Shown: in pieces, positions 44,270 to 55,318 of the stretch | Layout: the number at the start of each line of letters is the position of its first letter | Position numbering within the stretch: the first letter of the stretch is position 1 | Assembly (NCBI RefSeq): GCF_963924675.1 | Contig: NC_089224.1 | Span: 65,333,464 to 65,397,463, forward strand | DNA from: Phocoena phocoena | Lineage: Eukaryota; Chordata; Mammalia; Artiodactyla; Phocoenidae | Length of the DNA: 64,000 nucleotides | Direction of reading: 5' to 3' | Notes under the pieces: generated by a model | The model's input: only the letters and a program-made list of their open reading frames with translations | What the model was told of the DNA's origin: nothing | Databases searched by the model: none | Made by a program: the position numbers and the translations under genes

Positions 44270-44683
44270 TTTTTAATATGGTAAAAATGAATAGATACAG
44301 TACACACAAACAAAAGCTCTTTGGAATCCTCGATAACTTTTTTTAATAGACTTACCCAGGCGCCCTGCATTGGGAGCACAGTCTTATCCACTGTGCCACC
44401 AGGGAAGTCCCTAGAGCAGTTTTAGTTTTACAGCCAAACTGAGCAGAAAGTAGAGATTTCCCATAGGCCCCCTGACCTCACACATGCACAGCCTCCCCTA
44501 TTATCAATATCCCCCCGAGACTGATACATTTGCTATAATTGATGAACCTACATTGACATATCATAATCACCCAAAGTGCATAGTTTACATTAGTTCACTG
44601 TCTTGGTGGTGTACATTCTAGTTTTTTGGACAAAATGTATAATGACATGTATCCATTACTATACTGAAGAAATTGAAGACATG
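44270..44683 (-). repeat. Old L1 3' UTR, antisense, with small SINE piece
   Basis: AGAGCAGTTTTAGTTTTACAG, CCCATAGGCCCCCTGACC and CATTAGTTCACTGTCTTGGTGGTGTACATTC are reversed L1M 3' UTR phrases. A reversed tRNA-like SINE head (CCACTGTGCCACCAGGGAAGTCCC) sits at 44360-44411. Confidence 0.75.
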
Positions 44684-45461
44684 ACAACCTAAAATATGCT
44701 GCTTTGGCATACTGACTATTTTGAGCTGAAGGCACTTGGAAAAACAGCAAATGCAGGGAGAGGCTTTCTCTGAACTCCCCTTATCTGTCACCTCCTTTGG
44801 AGGCAAAAGAAATTCACTTGTCATAAATCTCCTCCCAGGTAATTTCACAGCCAGGAAAGATTGGATTTTATCACACTCAGACAAATTTTGTTACAAACTA
44901 TTGCTGGGAAGGAAATTTTTTCCTTCTAGTTTCTTCTGGCTGCTCTAAGAATTAAAATGACAGGAGACAGGCTAACGGGAAAAATCAAACAAAAGTTTAA
45001 TAACATCTGCACATGGGAGACACCCAGGAAAACTGTGTAACTTGCCAAAATGGCCAAAACCCTCCCCTTAAAATACCATCTTCAGGTAAAGACACAGAGG
45101 ATGTTGGTGGTAGTGTTTTGGGACTTCAAAGGGGAGGAAGACAATTCACATGGAGATGGAAAAGCCAGTGTTTGGTAAACAAGTGTTTGCTGGGGGCCAA
45201 GCACAGACAATGAGACAGAGGGAATTTTCAGCACCAATTGCTAAGTTCCTCTTTGTCTACCATGCCTGATTCATATAATACTATAGATATCTGCGGTGAT
45301 AGTTCATTTCCTGGAACAGGCTCTCTGTATAAATTATTTTAGGCAGTTAGGGGGAAATGTCAAAGTTTCTTCCTGAGGTTTGGGGGCCGTGTTTGTTTTC
45401 AGCTTGAAATAATTCCCATGCCAAAGAGACATATTTGGGGTGGCAAATTTTGCTCCCCTAC
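44684..45461. mobile_element. LTR-like element pair with inverted ends
   Basis: The left end TGACAACCTAAAATATG, followed by CTTTGGCATACTG and GAGCTGAAGG, resembles the reverse complement of the right end (TGCCACCCCAAATATGTC, CTTTGGCATGGG, AAGCTGAAAA; + strand about 45400-45461). CAAACAAAAGTTTAATAACAT at about 44988 is shared with 36.2 and 52.66 kb. It is best read as two LTR-like pieces of one family in opposite orientation; the family is unassigned. Confidence 0.45.
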
Positions 45462-45469
45462 ATTTTCAT

Positions 45470-45745
45470 ATCTCCCATCTATTCTTCTAAGGGCCCATTC
45501 ATCTTTTCTAAATATTATTTACTTTTCTCTAAACAGCCTACATCCCCCAATAAAGATGTTATAAAAACTCTCAAATATCACTGCTTTTGGCGGTATTCTC
45601 TTTTCTTCCTGTGATGTCCCCGTGCATATATTAAAAATTAATACATTTGTATACCTTTTCTCCTGTTAATCTGCCTGTTGTCAGTTTATTTCATAGACCC
45701 AGCTCTTGAACATAGGATGATAGAAGGAAAGTCCTCTCCCCACCC
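45470..45745 (+). mobile_element. LTR-like 3' segment, sense
   Basis: CCCCCAATAAAGATGTTATAAAAACTC, then TCTCCTGTTAATCTGCCTGTTGTCAGTTTATTTCATAGACCC resembles the R-U5 end of an endogenous retroviral LTR, with the poly(A) signal AATAAA at about 45549. No retroviral genes are nearby. Confidence 0.45.
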
Positions 45746-47097
45746 CATAACTGAATCATACAGAGTAGTGTCCTAAAAGTGCTCTGTGCTCTGTCTCTAT
45801 AACTGTTAAGAGTATAAGAGATCCTGAGATTTTTTAAGTTTGGGAATCACTTCACCATCCTATCCCACTAGAGATCCGCAGTCCCACCCAGGTTTCCTGA
45901 ATTTGTGGAATTGCTGTGAGACTCCAATTTTAGACCCTCAAAGGCCTCTCACAGCGTCTCCTAGCTGTTGTCCAAGAACCCTCTCCGCATTTGGGCTTCC
46001 TAATTTTTCCCCCCCTTTTAAAGGCCTTTTTTCATTCAATTCTGTGGTATGTCACCTGCAGGGTCCTGCTTCTTCCAGATCTGACAGCCAGCCCTTTGAA
46101 ACCCCAAAGGACACAGTTATAGGGCACAGGGGCATGGAGGAGGGGAGAAAGTGAAGAGTCTTTTCATTCATCTGCCCTCAGGGTGTGCTATCCACAAGAT
46201 AATGGGACCTGACTCCTTTCTCCTAACTAAGTTGTGCCCAACCCTGGGGGGGAGGAAGCAGGAATCAGAAACGTGAACCCTGCCTCCCACTCTGGGTTGG
46301 AGGTCTCTGGATGGGTAGGGGGCTCTACCCTGCTATATGCCCTGACATTACTTCCAGTGCGGACTTCCTGCCTCTGTAGGCTCATAGTGGGAAAAGCCAG
46401 AGCAACTCTGGTGGGGGGGGGGGTCTTGCAGAGCTTTTAGCAAGAATTAGTAAGGGGAAAGTTGAAAGACTGCAGGATGCTGTAAAAACATCACAGTAGA
46501 CACCTTTCCAGACACTCACTGGAATGTAAATGGGGCTCAGCCTCCATCCCATCACAACTGCCCTGGTCTCATCTTTGTGGTTCACGGCACTATATAACTG
46601 TAGAAGAACTCCAGCTCTGGTCTGGCTGCTCTTTTCCTCCCTCAGGATTTTTCACCAATGTTTACAAAACTTTTGCTCAAACTACCCCAAGCTCAAGGTA
46701 AAAAGTGCAAGCCATACAAAAAGGTAAAGTCTTCTGACTCTCAGGGAGAGTTCTGTTCCCTAAGCAAACTCCTGGACGAACTCCAGGGGCAGAGCAGAGA
46801 TCTGAATCTCTGACCAACTCCCCAGGGGGATTCTTATGTAAACTGCAATCTGAGAGCAGAAGGAGAGAAATTAAGGGTTTTAGAGATGCTAAGAGCGGTT
46901 ATTTGGAAAACCATAGAATAAGGTGGATTCTGAAAAGGAGGAGAATCCAGACCTTTCTTTTTGCTCTGAGAGAAGCCTGAAAAGAGCAATTATTTCCTGG
47001 AGAAGTAGCCAACTCAGGTGGAAGGAAGTAACCTGGGCTGGGAAGGGAGGGAGGAAGTTGGAAGCAGGGATTATTAACATCCCCTGCCTCACCCCCA

Positions 47098-47431
47098 TGG
47101 CTTCCCTGGTGGCGCAGTGGTTAAGAATCCGCCTGCCAATGCAGGGGACACGGGTTTGAGCCCTGGTCCGGAAAGATCCCACATGCCATGGAGCAACTAA
47201 GCCCCTGTTCCGCAACTACTGAGCCTGCACTCTAGAGCCCTTGAGCCACAACTACTGAAACCCGCGCACCTAGAGCCCATGCTCTGCAAGGAGAAGCCAC
47301 CGCAGTGAGAAGCCTGCGCACTGCAACGAAGAGTAGCCCCCATTCTCCGCAACTAGAGAAAGCCCGCACACAGCAACGAAGACCCAACGCAGACAAAAAT
47401 AAATAAATAAATAAATAAAATGTATATTAAA
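47098..47431 (+). repeat. CHR SINE, long form
   Basis: GGCTTCCCTGGTGGCGCAGT to GACCCAACGCAGAC plus (AAAT)n. No target duplication could be found, so one end may have been lost. Confidence 0.92.
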
Positions 47432-47807
47432 AGAAAGCATTCACGGCTGCGTTTGGCTGCAATCCTATAAATACATTCTTCTCTCAGATCGGACACACGA
47501 GTATAGAAGACTGGCCATTAAAAAGATAAACAGTATTAATAATATTAATAATCATGATTGCCAGTAGTGTTGAAATTTTCTGGAACCCTTTTCTGAGTTG
47601 CCTAATGCCCAGAGAAGGAAAGTAACAGTGTTTAGTAGACATGAATTATAGGATCAGTGCACGTAGCTATCAGTGCACATAGATGATGAACCAAGGCTTG
47701 TAAGTTGGTTTCGTTTTGGTCTAATTACATGTTTGTGGAGTGTGTGTGTTTAATTTCACTTTTTTTTTGGCCTCTGACTCTTCCTGATTAAAAAAAAAAA
47801 ACACACA

Positions 47808-48092
47808 GGGCTTCCCTGGTAGCACAGTGGTTAAGAATCTGCCTGCCAATGCAGGGGACATGGGTTCGTGCCCTGGTCTGAGAGGATCCCACATGCCGCG
47901 GAGCAACTAGGCCCATGAGCCACAACTACTGAGCCTGCGCGTCTGGAGCCTGTGTTCTGTAACGGGAGAGGCCTTGACAGTGAGAGGCCCGGGCACCGCG
48001 ATGAAGAGTGGCCCCCGCTCGCTGCAGCTGGAGAAAGCCCTCGCATAGCAACGAAAACCCAACACAGCCAAAAATAAATTAATTAATTACTT
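47808..48092 (+). repeat. CHR SINE, long form variant
   Basis: GGGCTTCCCTGGTAGCACAG to AACCCAACACAGCC plus an AAAT tail. The interior matches the short form (GAGAGGCCTTGACAGTGAGAGG) and the 3' end the long form, an intermediate subfamily shared with the copy at 31011-31318. Confidence 0.9.
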
Positions 48093-48234
48093 TAAAAAAA
48101 AAAACAAACTTTAAAATGGTAGGAAGTGACATACACCCTTGATGGATCTGTATTTATGTTAAAATATTGGCTTAGTAAATTTAACTGAGAAGAGGAAACT
48201 GTTAAAGGCAGTGTTTCTGCCTTTATTTAATGAT

Positions 48235-48365
48235 TCCTTTGTTCAACTGACTTTTATTGATTGCTTATTTGATCCAAGCCACGTGCTAGGATACAAAGGT
48301 CAATGAAGGCATTCCCTCCTCTCAAGGAAGTCATGGTCTCCTGGAAGAAATAGAAAAGTAAACGA
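48235..48365 (-). repeat. L2 LINE 3' end, antisense
   Basis: TTCAACTGACTTTTATTGATTGC, then CCACGTGCTAGGATACAAAGGTCAATGAAGG, then TCAAGGAAGTCATGGTCTCCTGG follow reversed L2. Confidence 0.65.
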
Positions 48366-48571
48366 ATAAAATGCATTGTGAAAAGAGTGCATACTATAGG
48401 CATACAGAGACCACCTTATATTTGTCCAAGAATATGTAAGACTGCTTTTTAAAGTTATAAAAGGAAAAAAATTAAAAATAAAATTATAAAAGATACTACA
48501 TTGTACCAACAGTCCAGCACCTTGTTTTTTTTTTTCTTTGATTGATTGTTTTAATTCAAGTAGTTGATTTT

Positions 48572-48600
48572 GGGTGTGTGTGTGTGCGCACGCGTGCATG
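48572..48600. repeat. Alternating purine-pyrimidine tract
   Basis: GTGTGTGTGTGTGCGCACGCGTGCATGC: an unbroken alternation of about 28 bases with a GCGCACGCGTGC core, a sequence type able to adopt Z-DNA. Confidence 0.75.
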
Positions 48601-48844
48601 CTTTGTTTTTCACTGTACAATATTCCCTGGAGATCGTTCTACTGTAAAGAAAAAAATGTTGCCTGCCATTCCAGTTTTATAGGGGTCAAGCCATAATCCA
48701 CTGCAGTGCACCTTGTGGGAACTCAGAATAGAGAAAAATAGGAAGCGTTCTGTGCTTTGGATATACCAGCCCCTAGATAGTTAAGATACATAACTAAGGA
48801 AATTTTTCAATGACCCCAGATTCTTGCATCTTTCCATACATAGA

Positions 48845-49335
48845 AAAGCACTAAAAAAGAACGAAATAATGCTATTTGCAGTAACATGGATGCAACTAGA
48901 GATTATCATACTAAGTGAAGGAAGTCAGAAACAGAAAGACAAATATCATATCACTTATATGTGGTATCTAAAATATGACACAAATTAACCTATCTACAAA
49001 ACAGAAACAGTCTCATGGACATAGAGAACAGACTTGTGGTTGCCAAAGAGGAGGGGATTGGGGGAAGGATGGAGTGAGAGGTTGGGGTTAGCAGATATAC
49101 GCCATTATACATAGAATGGATAAACAACAGGTCCTACTGTATAGCACAGAGAACTATATTCAATACCCTGTGATAAACCATAATGGAAAAGGATATTTAA
49201 AAAAACAGAATGTATATATGTGTATAACTGAATCAATTTGCTGTGTAGCAGAAATTAACATAATATTGTCAATCAACTATACTTCAATACAAAGAAAAAA
49301 AGAAAGAAAGAAGAAAAGAACGAAAGAAAGAACTT
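48845..49335 (+). repeat. L1 3' end, sense
   Basis: GTAACATGGATGCAACTAGAG, AAGGAAGTCAGAAACAGAAAGAC, GTTGCCAAAGAGGAGGGGATTGG, then ACTATACTTCAATACAAAG and a GAAA-rich tail: a cetartiodactyl L1 3' UTR, 5'-truncated. Confidence 0.9.
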
Positions 49336-49919
49336 GAGATGTCTGTTCAACAATATTTTTCTGCTTGACTACATGTTTATCTCAGCAAAAAAGTTCGTAT
49401 ATATCCTGGGTCCTCCCTTCCAGCTTCAGAACAGTTTCCCCAGGCTATATTCCTCAGTAAGACACTGAAAAATTCTACTTACAGCTCTTATGTAGTGCGC
49501 TTTTTTCAAGAGGACGCTACTGAGTAGCTGTGCATTTTTGAATAGATCCTCTGGCCCTAGGTGAGTGGTGGGTAGGAGGAAATGGGACAGTGGAGACTGA
49601 ACCAGGGAGGAGAGTTAGCCATGGTGGGGCTGTTGCATTTTCATGGTTTGATGCCTGGTTGAGAGTGGAAGGCATCCGGGCTGGTACTCCATGTAACGGG
49701 CACTTCACTCACCCTCTTGCATTACTTTACGGTTTCTCTAGTGGAAGAGGAAAGTGGTGTAACTGCTAGGGTAAAACTGAAAAGCTATTCTATTTATGCT
49801 GCAGATATGGTGGGCTAAGTGCTGTGCTGGTGTTCAATAATTATTGTGGTAAATACAATTTACTGTAAGGCTTAAGATCTAGGTAAGTCCGTAGGAGGAT
49901 GTTAAACATATATAATTTT

Positions 49920-50042
49920 TTGTGGGGGGGGTGGGCAGCACGCCACGTGGCATATGGGATCTTAGTTCCCCACCAGGGATCAAACCAGTGTCCCCTGCAG
50001 TGGAAGCGTGGAGTCTTAACCACTGGACGGCCAGGGAAGTCC
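49920..50042 (-). repeat. CHR SINE, old form, antisense
   Basis: GGATCTTAGTTCCCCACCAGGG, then TAACCACTGGACGGCCAGGGAAGTCC. The 3' body is shortened (GGGCAGCACGCCACGTGGCAT). Confidence 0.87.
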
Positions 50043-50879
50043 TGATCTCATCTTAATGTAACTACCTCTGCAATGACCCTACTTTCAAATAGGTTTACAT
50101 TCTGAGGTACTAGGGGTTAGGGCTTCGATATATTTGGGGTCAGGGGGAGACACACTTCAACCTATCACAACCCCTCCCCCAATATCTAAACAACCCTAAT
50201 AAATCTTCACTCAATGTTTCAGACATATAGGAGTTCTAAAACTTCAATCTGTCTTAAAGATTTTGCCATATACATTTGTAACTGAAGCATTAAATAAATA
50301 AAAATTTGCCAATTGTAGAATCCTCTGGCTCAGTTTAAAAATGCTTTGTTAGAATTATTTCTGGGTGGTGAGAATTGGGGGTAAATTTTAATTTACTTGT
50401 ACTTCCCTGTATTGCATTGTTTTCAAATAGTCATATCATTTTGACATTTTGACAACAATGCATCTAGATTTTCAGAGAAATGAAGAAACCCATGTTACTC
50501 TGTTTGCACTGAAAGGATAATGGCTGGGAGATGAGCCGATGGGACAAAATGGGACTCGTACAAAATAAGGTAGAACACGACCAGGAAAGTCACAGTGAGG
50601 CCAGGCGTGGGAAGGGCAAGTAAGCTTGGAAAGGAAACTTAGAGATTCTCCATTCCAGCATCTACCCAAGTGAGTCCCAGGGGCTTATGGGAATAAAAGA
50701 ATTCTGTGGCCAAGGAAATCTGGGACACCCAGCACTTCTCTCCCTCTTGAAAATTTACAATGCATACATCTGAGAAGTCCCGCAGTGCAGAAACCTGTCC
50801 AGCCCAGAATTTCCCAGACATCTGGATTCAAAACCCTTTTTGGGAAAACCTATTAAATCTATTAGAACTGGCGTTTTAC

Positions 50880-50965
50880 TCTGCTCTAGTCCACCTCTCC
50901 CATTTTATACATTAGAAGAACGAGGCCTAGAGGTGAATCGAGGTCACACAACTGCTCAGAGACAG
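50880..50965 (-). repeat. MIR fragment, antisense
   Basis: CCCATTTTATACATTAGAAGAACGAGGCC, then GAGGTCACACAACTGCTCAGAGACAGAGCTGGGAC is reversed MIR. Confidence 0.7.
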
Positions 50966-51918
50966 AGCTGGGACAAAAATCCAGGATTTGTCCCCATGCC
51001 CGCCGTTTCCTGAATTTCTTCCTGCTCAGGGTTGGTGAAGTTCTGTTGGGAATGCTGAAGAAGAGAAAGATGAGGACATTTCTGTCGGATTTAGGAAAGG
51101 AGGAGTCAAGCTGGAGCTACAGCAATAGAAGTGTATTTGTTTCAAACGATTGTTGAGTTTTTGTTTGTTTTGCTACCTATCATAATTCTCAAGTAACTTA
51201 AAAATTTTTTAAATGTTTATTCCCTTAGTTCATACTCCAGAAATCAGTCAAGTTTTGTGCATGAGTTTTGCAGCTTGCACGTTGGTTTCCCAACTTAACT
51301 CCATCTAATCTTCCACTGGTCCCTGGTTGGACTCTCCCATGAGAGACATGTCTGTGGTGACATGACCAGACCATGGGGTTTCCTGCAGGTCAACACGGAT
51401 CTCTCCCTCCACGCTGCCTCAAAGGTAGAGGCTGACAAAGCTCTGCTTTCCACAGTTTCAGGATCCGCTCATCAGAAGCTCTTTTGCTCCTCTGATGAGA
51501 TACAGTAAACATCTGCCCCAGTGACTCCCTTGGAAACTCCACCAGACCTAAGGGCTCAGTCAGGTGGACGCAGACAGGGCTGTCTCTTCTCTCTGCTAGT
51601 GAAGTCCGTGTGTTTTGGCATCACTGTGCCCTGGCAGGACACAGCCACCAGCATCCATGCCTAAAGCTGACAGACAACAGCCTCATAGAGGGTCTAGCTG
51701 TGGAGAATTGTAATGTCCTGGAGGCACACATGACTAGAAGCCAATTCTGACAGGCGCGCTTTGAGCACCTATTGTGTACACTGCCACCCTCCTCTCAGTT
51801 TACAGTCTGGTCACGAAGAGACGCAGAGACATACAGGACCTTGATCGAAACCCAAAATAGTGCTTGATGAGAGGCTTAAAATACCAGATGAACTCAAGGA
51901 AGTCGGCAACTGCTCCTT

Positions 51919-52340
51919 GTCATGGTCCGAACGTGGGTTGGAAAAGAATTTCCAGACACAAGCCAGAATGTAAAGAAGATAGAACTTATTAGAGGGAAGG
52001 GTCACTGCCAGAACAGTGGGCCAACTCCCAAGTAGTCTGGCAGAGTCGAGCCCAAATAATGTGCTATTGATCAATTTTTATAGCCAGAAAACAAAAGAAC
52101 GGTCCGAGGTGAAAATTTTGTTTACTGATTGGTCGAGGCACATATACCTTCCTTCTGTAGGGTGGGAGTGGGACTGGCCAAATGCCTTTCCTTATTTGGG
52201 ACAGGTCCCTTCACCCAGATGGGTGTCGCCCAGGTGGGCTCAGGAATTTCGTAACCATGGCAACTTGGTAGGGAGAGCAATTAAGAGTCCGGTAGGGGGT
52301 GTAACGCTGAAACCTTTCCAGGCAGGGCTGTCCTTTGTCC
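51919..52340 (-). mobile_element. Endogenous retroviral LTR, probable, antisense
   Basis: TGTCATGGTCCGAACGTGGG at the left edge would be the reversed LTR 3' end (ending ...GACCATGACA). AGAAGATAGAACTTATTAGAG holds a reversed AATAAG-type poly(A) site, and GATTGGTCGAGG a reversed or forward CCAAT-like box. This fits a gammaretrovirus-like LTR. The right edge is not resolved, and no internal retroviral genes are seen. Confidence 0.5.
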
Positions 52341-52574
52341 TTGAAGCATCACTGTCCTTGAAGCGCCACACTTTTGATTGGGAGGAGAGGGTCTTGAAGG
52401 ATGAGCACAACTGTGGCAGGTGGAGAGGGGAAAGGGGTCAGCTGGAGGGGGAAGTGGGGACGTTCTGGATACAGGGGAGGTTTGAGCAGAAGGAAGAGGG
52501 GGAAGAACACGGGTGTGATAAAGTGAGTAGAAAAGTACACTCTTGCTGCTGTGTGGGGAGCACGGTGTGGGAGA

Positions 52575-53317
52575 GGAACAAATTCCTTCTAAGTTTTTCT
52601 GGCTGGTCTGAGAATTAAATTAACATGAGTCAGATTAATAAAAGAAAAATCAAACAAAAGTCTAATAACATCTATACAGGGGATAAAGCCAGGAAAACTA
52701 ACTCACCAAAATAGCCAAAACCCTCCCCTTAAATATCATCTCCAGCTAAAGACAAAAGAGGATACTGGAGGTAGTGGTTTGGGACGTAATGCACATGAAG
52801 ATGGAAAAGCAAATGTCTGGTAAATAAATGTTTGCCGGCTGTGCAGAGACAATGGGACACAGAGTGGACTCTAATCGCTAGGCCCTGCCTCTCTACCACA
52901 CCTAGCCCATCATCTTTGCAGATGTCTCTGGTGATAGCTCTATTCCAGGAACAGGCTTTTTATTTTGAATTTTTGATTTTAATTTTTTATACAGCAGGTT
53001 CTTATTAGCTATCCATCTTATACATATTAGTGTATACATGTCAATCCCAATCTCCCAATTCATACCACCACCACCTCCCCTCCCCCCCGCCACTTTCCCC
53101 CACTTGGTGTCCATACGTTTTTTCTCTACATCTGTGTCTCTATTTCTGCCCTGCAAACCGGTTCATCTGTACCATTTTTCTAGTAGGAACAGGCTTTTTA
53201 TGAGAATTCATTTAGGCAGTTAAGGGGAAGGTAAGAAGAAAAACTTCCTGAGTTTTCCAGCCTAAATTAATCCTCATGCCAAAGAGGTATTTGGGGTAGC
53301 AAATTTTGTTCCCCTAC
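52575..53317 (-). mobile_element. LTR-like element, antisense, split by a nested L1
   Basis: It shares TTCCTTCTA..TTTCTGGCTG, CAAACAAAAGTCTAATAACAT, CCAAAACCCTCCCCTTAAAT, CAGGAACAGGCTTT and CAAATTTTGTTCCCCTACA with the copy at about 44.93-45.46 kb, in the same order and orientation. Its 5' end is TGTAGGGG on the - strand (53317). An L1 tail is inserted at 52964-53184. Confidence 0.65.
52964..53184 (-). repeat. L1 3' end nested in an LTR
   Basis: TTTTTTATACAGCAGGTTCTTATTAGC, CCCAATCTCCCAATTCATACC and CCCACTTGGTGTCCATACG are a reversed young cetartiodactyl L1 3' end. An exact 17-bp AGGAACAGGCTTTTTAT lies at 52947-52963 and 53185-53201. Confidence 0.95.
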
Positions 53318-53929
53318 AATGGCATGGAGAGGAGATAGAAAAAGACAGGTAAGGTCTAGATTGTAGAGGCCATGAATCTATCGACAAGGAGTTGGATTAC
53401 GCTCCGGTATTCCTACTCCATGAAGTGATTTGGGGGAAGGAGAGACATGCTTATAAATTATACGGCTGTATAATTATTGTACTGGGACTGTTACCTTCAA
53501 AGGAATTAAAATGTCACGCCATCTATTAAATTTGGACCTTCTACTACAGTTAGTAAAAAGCCACAGCTGGTTTGGGGAATTTTTTTGTTGCCGTTATCCA
53601 TGGTGTTGGTTTGCTTATGACCTAGTATCTTTGTTAACTCTTACATGAGACTGTGACAGGTAGAGAAACTAGAATGTTATTTCTCAGAGATGATCTAGGT
53701 AACATTCTGTGGTTATCACTTGTTATTTCTTCTTCTCCTTTTAGAAATAGTATTTGTGTTTCTTCTAAACATGCAGAATTTGAGAGCACGGGAATAGTAA
53801 GATCAGATCTATGTTTTAAAAAGAAAACCCAGGTAATTCTAGGGTCAATGTCTAAGCTGGATTGGATTATAAGGAGAGAAGCTAGAGATGGGAATACTAG
53901 TTTCAGACCTAGCTTGCTAGTTTGCTTTT

Positions 53930-54210
53930 ATTCACTCACTCAGAAAATCTTTAGGAGTATCTACAATGTGCCAGGCACTTTCTGGGCAACACAAATAAAG
54001 GAGTGAATGGACTTCCCTGACGGGCCAGTGGTTAAGACTCCACGCTCCCAATGCAGAGGGCATGGGTTCGATCCGTGGTCGGAGAACTAAGATCCCGCAT
54101 ACTTCATGGTGTGGCCAAAAAAAAAAAGGAGTGAAGAAAACAAATGAAGCATCAGCTCTCCTGGATCTTCCATTCATCTGGGGGAGTATAGGTAATAGAC
54201 ATATGAATCT
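53930..54210 (-). repeat. L2 3' end, antisense, split by a SINE
   Basis: TATTCACTCACTCAGAAAATC, TATCTACAATGTGCCAGGCACTTTCTGGGC, then after the SINE TCCTGGATCTTCCATTCATC: reversed L2. Confidence 0.65.
54008..54124 (+). repeat. CHR SINE, old form, short copy
   Basis: GGACTTCCCTGACGGGCCAG, GGTCGGAGAACTAAGATCCC, then a brief body and poly(A). An exact AAAGGAGTGAA at 53997-54007 and 54125-54135. Confidence 0.93.
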
Positions 54211-54414
54211 ACAGTGTTGGGTATTGATGTGCTAAGAAGGAAAAAGAAACAGGGGAGAAGGATGAAGTGTGCTGGGTAGAGCTATTTTTCTTCCTTTTTG
54301 TATTTTTTTTTTTTTCTCCTTGTGGTAAAAATGTCCATAACATAAAATTTACCATGTTAACCATTTTAAAGTTACAATTCAGTGGCATTAAGTACACTCA
54401 CATTGTTGTATAAC

Positions 54415-55318
54415 TGAAACAGGAGGGAAGGGGGCAGGGCACAACCTTTAAATGAATGACAGCTGCTGGGGATACAATATAAACTGGTTACAACCAACTA
54501 GGTCCAAGATGGCAGGAGATTCAACTTCCAGTAGACCTTGAGCCTCATTATACGCTAATTGTAATACACCAACATGCTAAATGACACACCCACCAGTGCC
54601 ATGACAGTTCCAAGGCTAACCATAAAGGGCCAAAAGGGGGCCGTGGCCCAATTCCTGGGAAATCCCCGCCCCTTCCACAAAACAGTTGGAATAATCCTCC
54701 CACTTGTTAGCTTATGAAATTACCCAGCCCATAAAAACCACCCCCATATTTCAGGGCCGCTCTTGCCTTTTGAGACAGACCGCATTCTGTCTATGGAATG
54801 TGTATGTCTGTGAATAAAGCCACTTCTTACCTATCACTTTGTCTCTCACTGAATTCCTTCTGCATTGAGACATAAAGAACCTGAGCTTCATTAAGTCCTG
54901 AGACTAGGTGTGCAAAATTTTAATTAAAAGACAACGGGGGGCTTCCCTGGTGGCGCAGTGGTTAACAATCCGCCTGCCAATGCAGGGGACACGGATTCGA
55001 GCCCTAGTCGGGGAAGATCCCTCATGCCCGGAGCAACTAAGCCCCTGCGCCACAACTACTGAGCCTGCGCTCTAGAGCCTTTGAGCCACAGCTACTGAAG
55101 CCGGTGCACCTAGAGTCCGTGCTCCGCAGCAAGAGAAGCCACCTCAATGAGAAGCCCGCGCACCGCAATGAAGAGTAGACCCTGCTCGCAGCAACGAAGA
55201 CCCAACGCAGCCAAAAATAAATAAATAAATAAATAAATAAATTTTAAAATAAATAAAAGACAGTGGGTTCAAGTCCCAGCCCATGGGTTCAAGTCCCAAT
55301 CTGAGTTGTAAGGTTTCA
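54415..55318 (+). mobile_element. Solo endogenous retroviral LTR (gammaretrovirus-like)
   Basis: It begins TGAAAC and ends GTTTCA, a perfect 6-bp terminal inverted repeat with the canonical TG...CA. Inside are a CATAAAAACC TATA-like box (about 54731), GAATAAAGCC poly(A) signal (54814) and TTTGTCTCTCACTGAATTCC in the R-U5 region. Four-base flanks TAAC (54411-54414) and CAAC (55319-55322) fit a 4-bp integration duplication with one change. Without the later SINE (54939-55249) the LTR is about 590 bp. There is no gag, pol or env next to it. Confidence 0.88.
54939..55249 (+). repeat. CHR SINE, long form, inside the solo LTR
   Basis: GGGCTTCCCTGGTGGCGCAG to GACCCAACGCAGCC plus (AAAT)n. TTAAAAGACA before and ATAAAAGACA after mark the target site. 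Confidence 0.94.

Noticed and set aside
45840..46154. 104-codon ORF at 45.8 kb
   Set aside because: It lies among LTR-like debris, has no domain, and low-complexity Pro/Ser content.
46413..46424. Run of 12 G near 46.41 kb
   Set aside because: A single homopolymer, not four separated runs. Could be a sequencing artefact; no quadruplex claim made.
51919..55318. A full endogenous provirus between the LTR-like elements at 51.9, 52.6 and 54.4 kb
   Set aside because: The elements differ in family and orientation, and no gag, pol or env-like reading frame lies between them. They are separate solo LTRs.
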